Shown here piece by piece: positions 8,502 to 17,558 of a stretch of 36,486 nt of DNA. How positions within the stretch are numbered: position 1 is the first letter of the stretch; each line of letters opens with the position of its first letter. This stretch comes from Prochlorococcus sp. AG-347-I04. GTDB taxonomy: Bacteria; Cyanobacteriota; Cyanobacteriia; PCC-6307; Cyanobiaceae. The stretch is from contig QCBL01000013.1 of assembly GCA_003281625.1 (NCBI GenBank), positions 1 to 36,486 on the forward strand, written 5' to 3'. The translations under genes were made by a program, and so were the position numbers. The notes beneath the pieces are model-generated. The model made no database searches, was not told where the DNA came from, and was given only the letters and a program-made list of their open reading frames with translations.

Positions 8502-9857
8502 TTAGATTTTAGATCCTTGTTCAGATCCTTTAGCATTTAGCACTAATTTGATAGTTTTAAGTAAAATCAAAAAATCCAGAAAAAAAGAAAAATTTTCTAG
8601 ATAATATAAATCATAACTTAATTTATTTTTAGCATCTTTCTTTGAAGCTCCATAAGGATAATTTACCTGAGCCCAACCACTTAAACCAGGCTTTATAGAA
8701 TATCTCATGTCGTAAAAAGGTATATCTTTACTTAGTACTTTATCAAACTCAGGTCTCTCTGGCCTTGGCCCTATTAGGCTCATCTTTCCTTGTAAAACAG
8801 ACCAGAGTTGGGGTAATTCATCTATCCTTGTAGATCTAATTATTTTACCAATCTTACTAATCCTCTTATCATTAATTGTGGCCCAGATAGCTCCATCTTT
8901 TTCAGAATTAACTCTCATACTTCTTAATTTATAAATTTTAAATTTCTTTGCATTTAATCCTGTTCTAATTTGATTGTACAAAATGGGTCCAAAATCTTCC
9001 AAAAATATTAAAATAGATGATAAAAAAAGAACTGGAAGCATAACAATCAATAAAAAACTGCTAAGAATAATATCTGCAATCCTTTTTAAACGCATTTCGA
9101 AATTTCTTTCATTTAATGATTTATTAATGCGTAAGATATCAGATGCTGTGATTAACTCAGGTGGAAACCTTTGTATATAAATTTGACACCAATCTTTAAT
9201 TGTTAAACAGGATAGATTATTTGACTTGAGGAAAGCAAAATCAATTAATGCATCTTCAAACTCAGAACTAATAATAATTCCTGAATATTTTTTAATTTTA
9301 AGATTTAATTTCTTTAAATCATCTATATTTGAAATTGTTTCTATTTCATAGTTATATTTAGTATTATTTATAGTTTCGATTAATATAGAGTTTAAATTTT
9401 TTGGTCCAATTAATATCCAATTTTGAAACTTAGAATCTCTTTTGTGTAGAATAAATATCAATATGATATGACCTATATATGTTGACAAGATAAAAACCAC
9501 AATAAAATTAATTGAAAAAATTGGATCTCTACTGCTTAAAAAATTCACTTTAAAAAAGATACTATTTGATAAATAAATGAATAAAAAAGAAATTAAAAGT
9601 TTACTGCTATTTTTAATATAATTTTTTATTGAATCTAATAAAAATGAATTTAATCTAAAAAAATATAAACCAAATATATAATTTAAACTGCTCCAAATAA
9701 AACAAAAAAATAATATGTTTTGTTTATCTACATAATCAAGTTCAGGATAAATATTCTTTTTTGATACTAATAATATAAATAAGATGACATAGTCTAAAAA
9801 GACAGCTGTAAATAATCTTCTTCTTGAGAAAATCCAAGAAAACTTATTAAGAATCAT
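8502..9857 (-). CDS. Polyprenyl glycosylphosphotransferase (WbaP/EpsE-like chain starter)
   Basis: A 451-residue membrane enzyme. About four or five N-terminal transmembrane helices (to about residue 137) precede a soluble nucleotide-binding-like domain (about 145-235). A re-entrant hydrophobic helix begins the catalytic domain near 258-287 (K-R-I-A-D-I). Catalytic landmarks: Y-N-Q-I-R-T-G (294-300), Y-K-L-R-S-M-R (309-315), R-I-D-E-L-P-Q (344-350), L-I-G-P-R-P-E (361-367) and P-G-L-S-G-W-A-Q-V (390-398). The family transfers a sugar-1-phosphate (Gal, Glc or an N-acetylated deoxysugar) from a UDP-sugar to undecaprenyl phosphate at the inner membrane, starting each repeat unit. It is the first gene of the minus-strand operon, divergent from wecB. 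A separate starter, wecA, is present at 21184. Confidence 0.92.
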   Translation of the reverse strand: MILNKFSWIFSRRRLFTAVFLDYVILFILLVSKKNIYPELDYVDKQNILFFCFIWSSLNYIFGLYFFRLNSFLLDSIKNYIKNSSKLLISFLFIYLSNSIFFKVNFLSSRDPIFSINFIVVFILSTYIGHIILIFILHKRDSKFQNWILIGPKNLNSILIETINNTKYNYEIETISNIDDLKKLNLKIKKYSGIIISSEFEDALIDFAFLKSNNLSCLTIKDWCQIYIQRFPPELITASDILRINKSLNERNFEMRLKRIADIILSSFLLIVMLPVLFLSSILIFLEDFGPILYNQIRTGLNAKKFKIYKLRSMRVNSEKDGAIWATINDKRISKIGKIIRSTRIDELPQLWSVLQGKMSLIGPRPERPEFDKVLSKDIPFYDMRYSIKPGLSGWAQVNYPYGASKKDAKNKLSYDLYYLENFSFFLDFLILLKTIKLVLNAKGSEQGSKI

Positions 9858-9916
9858 AATTATTAACTCTCAACTATTAAATATCTAAATTTATTTTAAA
9901 AGCTATATTTTTAAAA

Positions 9917-9945
9917 TTAACATTTTTTTAATCGTTTACAATAAT
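9917..9945 (+). promoter_or_regulatory. Possible sigma70 promoter for wecB
   Basis: TTAACA (9917-9922), a 17-bp spacer and AATAAT (9940-9945) each differ from the consensus at one position. They lie in the 138-bp divergent gap, about 50 bp before the wecB ATG. In DNA this A/T-rich such a match is not rare, so this is tentative. Confidence 0.3.
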
Positions 9946-9995
9946 ATATTAAAATCAATCCTATATTTAATCGCAAATAAAACTATTAAAATTTC

Positions 9996-11111
9996 ATGCC
10001 GTTAATAACAATAATTATAGGCACTAGACCAGAAGCAATAAAATTAGCTCCAGTAATAAAAGCATTTTCTAATTCTAAAAACTTTAATGTTCGTATTGTC
10101 TTAACCGGTCAACATCAAGAGATGGTTTATCAAGTCTTAGAATTATTTAATATTAATGCTAATTATGATCTCAAATTGATGAGTCATGATCAAACTCTTA
10201 CTCATATCACTTGCTCATCTTTAATTGGTTTAGAAGAAGATTTTAAAAATAAAAAACCAGATCTTGTTTTTATTCAAGGGGATACTTCTTCAGCTTTTTC
10301 AGGATGCCTAGCAGCATTTTATAATAAAATTCCCATTGCTCATGTTGAAGCAGGCTTAAGAACTGATGATAAATCTAATCCTTTCCCTGAAGAAGTTAAT
10401 AGAAGATTGATTTCACAAATCGCAGATCTTCATTTTGCTCCAACAGAAAAAGCAAAATTAAATTTAATAAATTCAGGTATTAAAGAAAATATATTTGTGA
10501 CTGGAAATACTGTAATTGACGCTCTTATGAGTATTTCAGATAATGTTAAATTACCAAAAATTAATAATCTCAATTGGGGAATCGGGAAGATAATACTTGT
10601 AACTGTTCATAGAAGAGAGAATTGGGGAATTAATTTAGATAATATTGTTATGGCGATTCAACAAATAGCGCAAGAGATCAAGGATATTTATTTCATAATT
10701 CCAATGCACAAAAATAAAAAAGTTAGAAGTATATTCAATTCAAAATTACGCAATGAAAAAAACATATTTTTAATTGAGCCATTAAACTATGATCAACAAA
10801 TCGCAGCTATAAAAGGTTCCTACTTAGTGATGACTGATTCAGGAGGTATACAAGAAGAAGTACCTTCTTTAGGAAAACCAGTTCTTATTTTAAGAAGTAA
10901 CACTGAGAGGGAGGAAGCAATTGTTGCTGGAGCTGCAAAATTAATAGGTACTCGGACGGAAACTATAATACGATCAGTTAAAGAGTTAATTAACGATAAA
11001 AAGATTTATGAAAGAATGTCAAAATCAATTAATCCTTTTGGAGATGGTAAAGCGAGTGAAAGGATATTAGAGCACAGCTTGCAATATCTAAATTCGAAAA
11101 AAGAATCATAA
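9996..11111 (+). CDS. wecB: UDP-N-acetylglucosamine 2-epimerase (non-hydrolysing)
   Basis: A full-length 371-residue epimerase converting UDP-GlcNAc to UDP-ManNAc in the cytoplasm. The N-terminus has I-G-T-R-P-E-A-I-K (8-16); the catalytic acids are visible as D96 (Q-G-D-T), E118 (H-V-E-A-G-L-R) and E132 (F-P-E-E-x-N-R), matching D95/E117/E131 of the E. coli enzyme. H-R-R-E-N and S-G-G-I-Q-E-E in the C-terminal domain bind UDP. ATG start. It stands alone on the plus strand between two minus-strand transcription units, with a 42-bp convergent gap to rfbB. UDP-ManNAc could feed the UDP-HexNAc dehydrogenase at the right edge or be used directly. WbpI-type epimerases acting on diacetamido uronates are related, so the substrate is likely but not certain. 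Confidence 0.93.
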   Translation: MPLITIIIGTRPEAIKLAPVIKAFSNSKNFNVRIVLTGQHQEMVYQVLELFNINANYDLKLMSHDQTLTHITCSSLIGLEEDFKNKKPDLVFIQGDTSSAFSGCLAAFYNKIPIAHVEAGLRTDDKSNPFPEEVNRRLISQIADLHFAPTEKAKLNLINSGIKENIFVTGNTVIDALMSISDNVKLPKINNLNWGIGKIILVTVHRRENWGINLDNIVMAIQQIAQEIKDIYFIIPMHKNKKVRSIFNSKLRNEKNIFLIEPLNYDQQIAAIKGSYLVMTDSGGIQEEVPSLGKPVLILRSNTEREEAIVAGAAKLIGTRTETIIRSVKELINDKKIYERMSKSINPFGDGKASERILEHSLQYLNSKKES

Positions 11112-11153
11112 ATTTTTTCAAATTATAAATTTTAAACTTAATTTAATTTTTTT

Positions 11154-12254
11154 TTAATTGTTATTCAGACCTATTCTTTCAGAAATAAAATCGTTCTTAT
11201 TGATAATTTTTTCACACCATTTTTGGTTTGCAAGATACCAATCAACTGTTTTATTAAGTCCTTCTTCAAAAGTATATTTAGGCTGCCATCCTAATTCTTT
11301 TATTATAAAGGAATTATCAATCGCGTATCTTAAATCATGTCCTGGTCTATCTGCTACAAAGGTAATTTGATCAATAAAGTTTCTATTAGAAGAAACTTTT
11401 TCATTCAAAAGGCTACATATTAATTTTACAATGCTTAAGTTTGAAAATTCGTTATTTCCTCCAATACAATAACTAGAACCAATGGAACCTTTAATTGCAC
11501 AATTGATAATTGCTTCAACATGATCATCTACATATAACCAATCTCGAATATTTTTTCCGTCCCCATATATTGGGATTTTTTGATCATTTAAAGCTTTATA
11601 GATTGCCAAAGGAATCAACTTTTCTGGTAATTGCCATGGTCCATAATTATTGCTACAGTTCGAAATCAAAATTGGGAGTCCATAACTCGAATGCCAAGCT
11701 CTTACAAGGTGGTCGCTTGAGGCTTTAGTAGCTGAATAAGGACTATTTGGATTATAAGGGGTCTTTTCAGAAAATTTACTTTCTCCTTCAGCAGATCCAT
11801 AAACCTCATCCGTACTCACATGATGTAATCTAAAAAAACTTTTTCTTTCAAAAGATAAATTTTCATAATGTGATCTTAGAACCTCTAATAAATTGAAGGT
11901 ACCAATAACATTACTTCTAAGAAATATTTCGGGATCATCTATAGACCTATCTACATGACTTTCCGCTGCAAGGTTAAAAACTATATCAGGATCAACCTTT
12001 TTAATTACTTGTGATAACAAATCTTTATTCGCTAGGTCAACCTTTATAAATTGATAACGATCAACTGCCTTGACTCCTAATTTTTTTAACTCACTATTGA
12101 CCCCAAATAAATCACTTGCATAAGTTAATTTATCAAGATTGAATATATTACTTTCAGTTTTGTTCAATAATTTCCTTACTAAACAACCTCCAATAAATCC
12201 TGCACCTCCAGTTATTAATATTCTTTGATAAGTTTGGGGTATTTGAAAATTCAT
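11154..12254 (-). CDS. rfbB: dTDP-glucose 4,6-dehydratase
   Basis: A 366-residue extended short-chain dehydrogenase. NAD motif G-G-A-G-F-I-G at 16-22; catalytic T-D-E at 148-150; Y173 and K177 in P-Y-S-A-T-K-A. These match the T-D-E and Y-x3-K residues of RmlB. It removes water from dTDP-glucose to give dTDP-4-keto-6-deoxyglucose. ATG start; 33 bp downstream of rfbA, with which it forms an operon. No rmlD is seen in the window and the only RmlC-like gene belongs to a CDP-sugar cassette, so the product probably goes to the WecE-type aminotransferase rather than to rhamnose, unless the missing genes lie outside. Confidence 0.95.
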   Translation of the reverse strand: MNFQIPQTYQRILITGGAGFIGGCLVRKLLNKTESNIFNLDKLTYASDLFGVNSELKKLGVKAVDRYQFIKVDLANKDLLSQVIKKVDPDIVFNLAAESHVDRSIDDPEIFLRSNVIGTFNLLEVLRSHYENLSFERKSFFRLHHVSTDEVYGSAEGESKFSEKTPYNPNSPYSATKASSDHLVRAWHSSYGLPILISNCSNNYGPWQLPEKLIPLAIYKALNDQKIPIYGDGKNIRDWLYVDDHVEAIINCAIKGSIGSSYCIGGNNEFSNLSIVKLICSLLNEKVSSNRNFIDQITFVADRPGHDLRYAIDNSFIIKELGWQPKYTFEEGLNKTVDWYLANQKWCEKIINKNDFISERIGLNNN

Positions 12255-12287
12255 TTATTTAATTTTAAAAGAAGTAATATAAATTTC

Positions 12288-13193
12288 TTATATAAATAAA
12301 TTATCAATTGATTGATTTTTTATTAAATTAAGCAAATAATTTCCATAACCACTTTTCATAAGAGGCTTAGCTAATTCTCTTAGCTGATCATCATTAATCC
12401 ATTTCTTTCTCCAAGCAATTTCTTCAGGGCAAGAAACCTTTAATCCTTGTCTATCCTCCAAGGTTCTTATGAAAGATGATGCTTTATGTAATGAATCGTG
12501 AGTACCCGTATCTAACCAAGCCATCCCTCTTCCCATTAATTCAACATTTAAAGCATTTTCCTCTAAATAGATTTGATTTAATGAGGTAATTTCAAGTTCA
12601 CCATTTTGAGAGATTTTTACACTTTTAGCTTTTTCTACAACATTCTTATCATAAAAATATAATCCAGTTGCAGCATAATTAGTCTTTGGTAATTTAGGTT
12701 TTTCTTGTATACTCAATACTTTTCCTTCATTATCAAAATCTATAACTCCGTAATTTTGGGGATCTTTTACTCTATAAGCAAAAATTGTTGCTCCATTAAT
12801 TCTAGAATTTCCTGAATTAAGATGTTTCATAAGACTACTTCCATGAAAAAGATTATCGCCAAGAATTAAAGCCGCTGGTGCGCAATCAAGAAATTCCTCA
12901 GACAAAATAATACCTTCAGTTAAACCATTAGGAGCAAATTGTTTTGTATAGAAAATTTTAATTCCCCACTTAGATCCATCCCCAAGTAGCTTTCTAAAAA
13001 AATCAAGATAATCATAACTTACAACAAGATTTATCTCTTTTATTCCTGCAAGCATTAAAGTGCATATTGGATAATAAATCATTGGCTTATCATAAATTGG
13101 CATTAATTGTTTACTTATTGCATTTGTAAGGGGAGCTAATCTTGTACCATTACCACCAGCAAGAATTATTCCTTTTCTAGATTTCATCATCAA
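12288..13193 (-). CDS. rfbA: Glucose-1-phosphate thymidylyltransferase
   Basis: A 301-residue nucleotidyltransferase making dTDP-glucose from dTTP and glucose-1-phosphate. The signature L-A-G-G-N-G-T-R-L (11-19) is followed by S-K-Q-L-M-P-I-Y-D-K-P-M (27-38), which is specific for RmlA, and by L-G-D-N-L-F-H-G for substrate and metal binding. W-L-D-T-G-T-H and C-P-E-E-I-A-W-R near the C-terminus are also RmlA hallmarks. Three consecutive ATG codons open the frame; I cannot tell which is used, and the difference is two residues. First gene of the rfbA-rfbB operon and divergent from manC. Confidence 0.95.
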   Translation of the reverse strand: MMMKSRKGIILAGGNGTRLAPLTNAISKQLMPIYDKPMIYYPICTLMLAGIKEINLVVSYDYLDFFRKLLGDGSKWGIKIFYTKQFAPNGLTEGIILSEEFLDCAPAALILGDNLFHGSSLMKHLNSGNSRINGATIFAYRVKDPQNYGVIDFDNEGKVLSIQEKPKLPKTNYAATGLYFYDKNVVEKAKSVKISQNGELEITSLNQIYLEENALNVELMGRGMAWLDTGTHDSLHKASSFIRTLEDRQGLKVSCPEEIAWRKKWINDDQLRELAKPLMKSGYGNYLLNLIKNQSIDNLFI

Positions 13194-13220
13194 TTTTAAA
13201 AACCTAATTTATAAGAATTA

Positions 13221-13226
13221 ATTATA
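13221..13226 (-). promoter_or_regulatory. Candidate -10 element for rfbA-rfbB
   Basis: A perfect TATAAT on the minus strand lies 28 bp upstream of the rfbA start, the expected distance for a short leader. No good -35 hexamer is found at 16-18 bp, so only the -10 is proposed. Confidence 0.3.
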
Positions 13227-13364
13227 CGATTTTATGATTAATCAAAGACTTAAAGTTATTTATAAATCTAATATTCAAACTTTATCTTTTAATTCTATTT
13301 CACTAATTATATTAAAGTATCACTCTCAAAACTATAAATGTCTTTAGAAAATTTCGTAAAATTA

Positions 13365-13393
13365 TTTACAAACAAACTAAGGCTTATTATATT
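13365..13393 (+). promoter_or_regulatory. Sigma70-type promoter for manC
   Basis: TTTACA (13365-13370), a 17-bp spacer that includes a less A/T-rich segment, and TATATT (13388-13393) form the best promoter match I found. A transcript starting near 13400 would have a leader of about 17 bases before the manC TTG codon. Confidence 0.5.
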
Positions 13394-13416
13394 TCTAGAT
13401 ATATTGGATTTTAATA

Positions 13417-14865
13417 TTGAATAAAGGGTTGAATATTATTCCAGTAATCCTTTCTGGAGGAACTGGCACTAGATTATGGCCATTATCTAGAAAAAGTTTT
13501 CCAAAGCAATATCTGGATATTTTAAAAAAATATAATTACTCACTATTACAACAAACTTATAAAAGATTAGAAGGAATTGATCGGTTGGATAAACCTATAA
13601 TAGTTTGCAATTCAGAACATAGATTTATTGTAGCTGAACAATTTAGAGAAATTAATTACTGCCCTAAATCTATAATCCTTGAACCTTTTGGGAAAAATAC
13701 TTGTCCAGCTATTACAATCGCCTCACTTGAAGCACTCAGTTTTCAGGATGATCCAATCTTATTAATTCTATCCGCTGATCATGAAATTAAAAATAGAGAA
13801 AAATTTCAAGAAATGATAATTAAAGCAAGTAAATTTGCTGAAAATGGAAATATAGTTACTTTTGGCGTTCCCCCAACTACCCCTGAGACTGGATATGGCT
13901 ACATCGAGTGCGGGAAAGGAATAGATTTATTATCTAATGATGCCAAATATATAAAAAAGTTTATTGAAAAACCAAGTTACGAAGTGGCTTCTTCCTTCTT
14001 AGAAGATAAAAAATATTTATGGAATAGTGGAATTTTTATTGCTAAAGCAAAGGTCTTAATAAGTGAAATAAAAAAATTTTCTCCAAAAGTTTATAATTCT
14101 TGCATACAGACTTTCAAAAATAAATATTCCGATCTAGATTTTCAAAGATTAACTAATAGAGATTTTGAAAAATGTCCAAATATTTCATTTGATTTGGCAA
14201 TTATGGAAAGAACAGCTAAAGGGATAGTTCTTCCCTTAGATGCAGGCTGGAGTGACGTAGGGAGCTGGAAATCTCTTTGGGAAATATCAGATAAAGATTC
14301 TCATGGTAATGTTTTAAATGGCAAAGTTATTTTGAAAGATTCAGAGAATTGTTATTTGTCTAGTGAAGAAAGATTGATTGTAGGTATAGGGCTTAATAAT
14401 CTTTTAATCATAGAGACTAATGATGCTACTCTCATTAGCGATAAAAGAAAATCACAAGTAATTAAAGAAATAGTCCCTTTATTAAATAAAAAGGGATATC
14501 AAGAAGGAGAAACGCATAAAAAAGTTTATAGACCTTGGGGATCTTACACCTCTATTGAAGAGGATTCAACTTGGAAAATAAAAAAAATAATAGTAAATCC
14601 TTATTCTTCTCTATCACTACAAATGCACAAATATAGATCAGAGCATTGGATAGTTGTAAGTGGGAAGGCGAAAGTTCAAATTGGAAATAATATCAAAAAC
14701 CTTGTTGAAAACGAGAGTATTTATATATCTTCCAGAACTAAACATAGATTAAGCAATCCAGGAGAAAATCCCCTTATATTAATTGAAGTTCAAAGCGGTA
14801 CTTATGTCGGCGAAGATGACATAATTAGATTTGAGGACAATTATGGCCGTAAAGATAAAATATAA
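13417..14865 (+). CDS. manC: Mannose-1-phosphate guanylyltransferase / mannose-6-phosphate isomerase
   Basis: A 482-residue two-domain enzyme of the ManC/AlgA/XanB type. The N-terminal guanylyltransferase domain has L-S-G-G-T-G-T-R-L-W-P-L-S-R (12-25), F-P-K-Q-Y (28-32) and F-I-E-K-P (172-176). The C-terminal cupin isomerase domain begins near Y-R-P-W-G-S-Y (361-367) and has metal-binding Q-M-H (392-394) and E-H-W (399-401). It makes GDP-mannose, interconverting Man-6-P and Fru-6-P in the second domain. Start is TTG: a stop at 13396-13398 lies just upstream and no ATG or GTG occurs before the first conserved motif. A second TTG at 13429 is possible. It precedes ugd by 44 bp on the same strand. 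No GDP-mannose dehydratase or phosphomannomutase is in the window. Confidence 0.93.
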   Translation: MNKGLNIIPVILSGGTGTRLWPLSRKSFPKQYLDILKKYNYSLLQQTYKRLEGIDRLDKPIIVCNSEHRFIVAEQFREINYCPKSIILEPFGKNTCPAITIASLEALSFQDDPILLILSADHEIKNREKFQEMIIKASKFAENGNIVTFGVPPTTPETGYGYIECGKGIDLLSNDAKYIKKFIEKPSYEVASSFLEDKKYLWNSGIFIAKAKVLISEIKKFSPKVYNSCIQTFKNKYSDLDFQRLTNRDFEKCPNISFDLAIMERTAKGIVLPLDAGWSDVGSWKSLWEISDKDSHGNVLNGKVILKDSENCYLSSEERLIVGIGLNNLLIIETNDATLISDKRKSQVIKEIVPLLNKKGYQEGETHKKVYRPWGSYTSIEEDSTWKIKKIIVNPYSSLSLQMHKYRSEHWIVVSGKAKVQIGNNIKNLVENESIYISSRTKHRLSNPGENPLILIEVQSGTYVGEDDIIRFEDNYGRKDKI

Positions 14866-14909
14866 AACTCAAATAACTTCTCAAAAGCACTATCGATTAT
14901 AATTTTGAA

Positions 14910-16346
14910 ATGAGTTCATTAATAAAAAACATTTGTTGTATCGGCGCGGGATATGTTGGTGGGCCAACAATGGCTGTTATTGCAGATAAATGTCCTGAAA
15001 TTCTAGTGAATGTAGTTGATATAAATGAAGAAAGGATTAATTTATGGAATAGCTTAAACTTAGATTTGTTACCAATATATGAACCTGGTTTAGATAATCT
15101 AATAAAGAAACGACGTAATAAAAATTTATTTTTTTCAACAAAGCTAGAGGACAACATATCTAAGGCAGATATGATTTTTATATCTGTTAATACTCCAACA
15201 AAAAAAAAGGGAGTAGGGGCTGGTAAAGCAAGCGATCTTAAATGGGTAGAAGCCTGTGCTAGACAAGTGGCTAAATATTCAAAAGGTTACACAATAGTAG
15301 TAGAGAAAAGTACCCTACCTGTAAAAACAGCAGAAGTTATTAAAACAATACTTGAAGCTTCTCAATTATCACCCGATGATAAAGAAAAAAAATTCGACGT
15401 TTTATCAAATCCAGAATTTCTTGCTGAAGGTACCGCGATAAAGGATTTAGAATATCCTGATAGGGTTCTTATTGGAGGAGAAAACAAAAAAGCAATAAAT
15501 TCCTTAACTGATATATATAAAAATTGGGTCCCAATAAATAAAATCCTTCATACCAATATTTGGAGCAGTGAGCTAGCAAAAATTACTGCAAATGCATTCT
15601 TGGCCCAGAGAATTAGCTCAATCAATTCTATAGGAGCAATATGTGAAGCTACAGGGGCTGATGTTAGAGAAGTAGCAAGGGCTATTGGCTCAGACAGCAG
15701 GATAGGTTCTAAATTCCTCGACGCTGGGCCTGGATTTGGTGGTAGCTGTTTTAAGAAAGATATTCTAAACCTTGTTTACTTATCTAATTATTTTGGATTA
15801 AATGAAGTCGCTAATTTTTGGGAAGGAGTTGTTTTATTAAATAAATGGCATCAACATAGAATCACTAGATTAATTATTAAAAAGTTACTTGGAACAGTAA
15901 CAGGCAAAAAAATTTGTATTTTAGGTTTTGCTTTTAAGGCAAATACAAATGATACTAGAGAATCTGCCTCAATAAATATTTGTAAGGATTTACTTGAAGA
16001 GGGAGCAGTTCTTCAAATACATGACCCAAAAGTAGATCCAAAACAAATTGAAGTTAATCTTGGTAAAAAAGAAAATAAGAAGATCAAAGAGATAAAAGAC
16101 CAAAATTATTTCCAACTAGAGGGTCAATGGAGTTTCGAAAAAGATATTACTATTTCATCTGATGGAGCAGATGCTATTGTCGTTTTAACTGAGTGGGATG
16201 AATACTCAAAAATTAATTGGTTTGCGATATCAAAAAAAATGCGGAAACCTTCCTGGGTTTTTGATGTTAGATCAATTGTTTCTCGTACGAAAGTTTTAGA
16301 AGCTAATATTAATCTTTGGAAAATTGGAGATGGTACTAATAATTAA
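14910..16346 (+). CDS. ugd: UDP-glucose 6-dehydrogenase, eukaryotic-type
   Basis: A 478-residue NAD-dependent dehydrogenase oxidising UDP-glucose to UDP-glucuronate. N-terminal NAD motif G-A-G-Y-V-G-G-P (12-19), V-N-T-P-T near 93-97, E-K-S-T near 132-135, conserved lysine K224 in A-K-I-T-A-N-A-F, and the catalytic cysteine C280 in G-F-G-G-S-C-F-K-K-D. The length, the V-N-T-P-T-K context and the A-N-A-F-L-A-Q-R-I-S-S-I-N-S segment follow the animal/plant UGDH type rather than the shorter bacterial Ugd. ATG start at 14910, downstream of manC and likely co-transcribed. It converges on galE with an 8-bp gap. Its product can supply uronic acids for the polymer, possible substrates for the AsnB-type amidotransferase. 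Confidence 0.95.
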   Translation: MSSLIKNICCIGAGYVGGPTMAVIADKCPEILVNVVDINEERINLWNSLNLDLLPIYEPGLDNLIKKRRNKNLFFSTKLEDNISKADMIFISVNTPTKKKGVGAGKASDLKWVEACARQVAKYSKGYTIVVEKSTLPVKTAEVIKTILEASQLSPDDKEKKFDVLSNPEFLAEGTAIKDLEYPDRVLIGGENKKAINSLTDIYKNWVPINKILHTNIWSSELAKITANAFLAQRISSINSIGAICEATGADVREVARAIGSDSRIGSKFLDAGPGFGGSCFKKDILNLVYLSNYFGLNEVANFWEGVVLLNKWHQHRITRLIIKKLLGTVTGKKICILGFAFKANTNDTRESASINICKDLLEEGAVLQIHDPKVDPKQIEVNLGKKENKKIKEIKDQNYFQLEGQWSFEKDITISSDGADAIVVLTEWDEYSKINWFAISKKMRKPSWVFDVRSIVSRTKVLEANINLWKIGDGTNN

Positions 16347-16354
16347 AAATTAAT

Positions 16355-17409
16355 TTATTGATATCCCAAAGGATTGTTTTTTTTCCATTCCCATCCATTT
16401 TTACACATTTCTTCCAAATTTCTTTTTGGCTTCCAGTTCAATACTGAAATAGCTTTATTATTATTTGCTATGACAACTGGAGCGTCCCCTTGACGTCTAC
16501 CACTATAAGAAAATCGTACTGAACAATTGTTTACTTTTGAGAATTTCTCTACAAGCTCTAAGACACTAGTACCAATTCCTGTTCCAATATTCAAATCAAT
16601 TAATTGTGATTTATTACTTAATAAAAAATCTAATGCACTAGTGTGTGCCTCTGCTAAATCCATTACATGAATATAATCTCTTACACAAGTCCCATCCAGG
16701 GTAGGCCAATCATTACCAAATATTTTTAATTCCTCGTATTTTCCTTGTGCAACATTACATATGATCGGGAACAAATTATTAGGATAATCAGATGGATTTT
16801 CTCCTATTAAGCTACTATCGTGTGCTCCTATTGGATTAAAGTATCTTAAATTTGCTATCCTCCATTTGTCTTTTGAACTCTCAAAAATTCCTTTCAACAT
16901 AAACTCAATTGCCGCTTTTGTGTGACCATAGGGATTATTAGGATTTATTCTACATTTTTCATCAATTGGATCTGAAGAAACAACTCCATAAATAGTGGCA
17001 CTACTGCTAAAAACGATTGTTTTACAATCAAATTTTTTCATTATTTTGAGTAGGTTCATTGTTCCATTAACATTATTATCCCAATAAAGTAAGGGTTTTC
17101 TTATTGATTCTTCAACTGATTTCAGTCCAGCCAAATGTATAACTCCTTTTATAGGAGTGCCTTTCTCTATAGCTTTTAAAAAAAGAAGATTAAGAAAAAA
17201 CTTATCTCTTATATCCCCTTTTTTAAAAGTTAATTTAGGATTAAAATTTACTTTTTTTTTTTTAAAATCTCTTTAATTCTCTCTAAAGACAAACTTGAGC
17301 TATTTATATTAGAGTCAATAACTGTTAATTCATATCCTTGCTCTAAAAGATTTATACATGTATGACTTCCTATAAAACCAGTTCCTCCTGTAACTAAAAT
17401 ATTATTCAT
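16355..17409 (-). pseudogene. galE: UDP-glucose 4-epimerase galE, split by a frameshift in an A12 tract
   Basis: The first reading frame starts at ATG 17409, encodes the NAD motif T-G-G-T-G-F-I-G (7-14) and 53 residues, and stops at TAA 17250-17248 directly after a run of twelve A's. The rest continues in another frame from that run to 16355: V-I-H-L-A-G-L-K-S-V, S-S-S-A-T-I-Y-G, catalytic Y and K in P-Y-G-H-T-K (161 and 165 in the joined numbering) and R-R-x-G-D. Joining needs one extra A or two fewer and gives about 351 residues, normal for GalE. The enzyme interconverts UDP-glucose and UDP-galactose. A TTG at 17134 could start a 259-residue C-terminal piece, but without the NAD motif it should be inactive. 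Possible explanations: sequencing error, phase variation, polymerase slippage that restores some product, or true decay. Confidence 0.88.
17252..17263 (-). repeat. 12-nt A homopolymer at the galE frameshift
   Basis: Twelve consecutive T on the plus strand (A on the coding strand) lie exactly where the galE frame breaks. It is the longest mononucleotide run I saw in the window; other runs reach nine, as at 3411-3419 inside the ABC exporter gene. Runs of this length are prone to replication and transcription slippage. Confidence 0.9.
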
Positions 17410-17558
17410 TTTTAAATAATAAGATGTTTAAAATCTCAAAATACCTCATTACTTTTATACCACTTAATATAGATTTCCAAAAACTATTCTATTTTTATTA
17501 ATAAATTTTTTTATATGATTTCAGAAATGTATTAATATTAAGGTCACTGATTTAAAAT

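Noticed and set aside
11112..11153. T9 run between wecB and rfbB as an intrinsic terminator.
   Set aside because: Only A/T sequence precedes it, with no GC-containing stem, so there is no credible hairpin.
16355..17134. galE as a complete 259-residue gene starting at TTG 17134.
   Set aside because: It would lack the whole NAD-binding motif, and the missing N-terminus is encoded intact just upstream in another frame.
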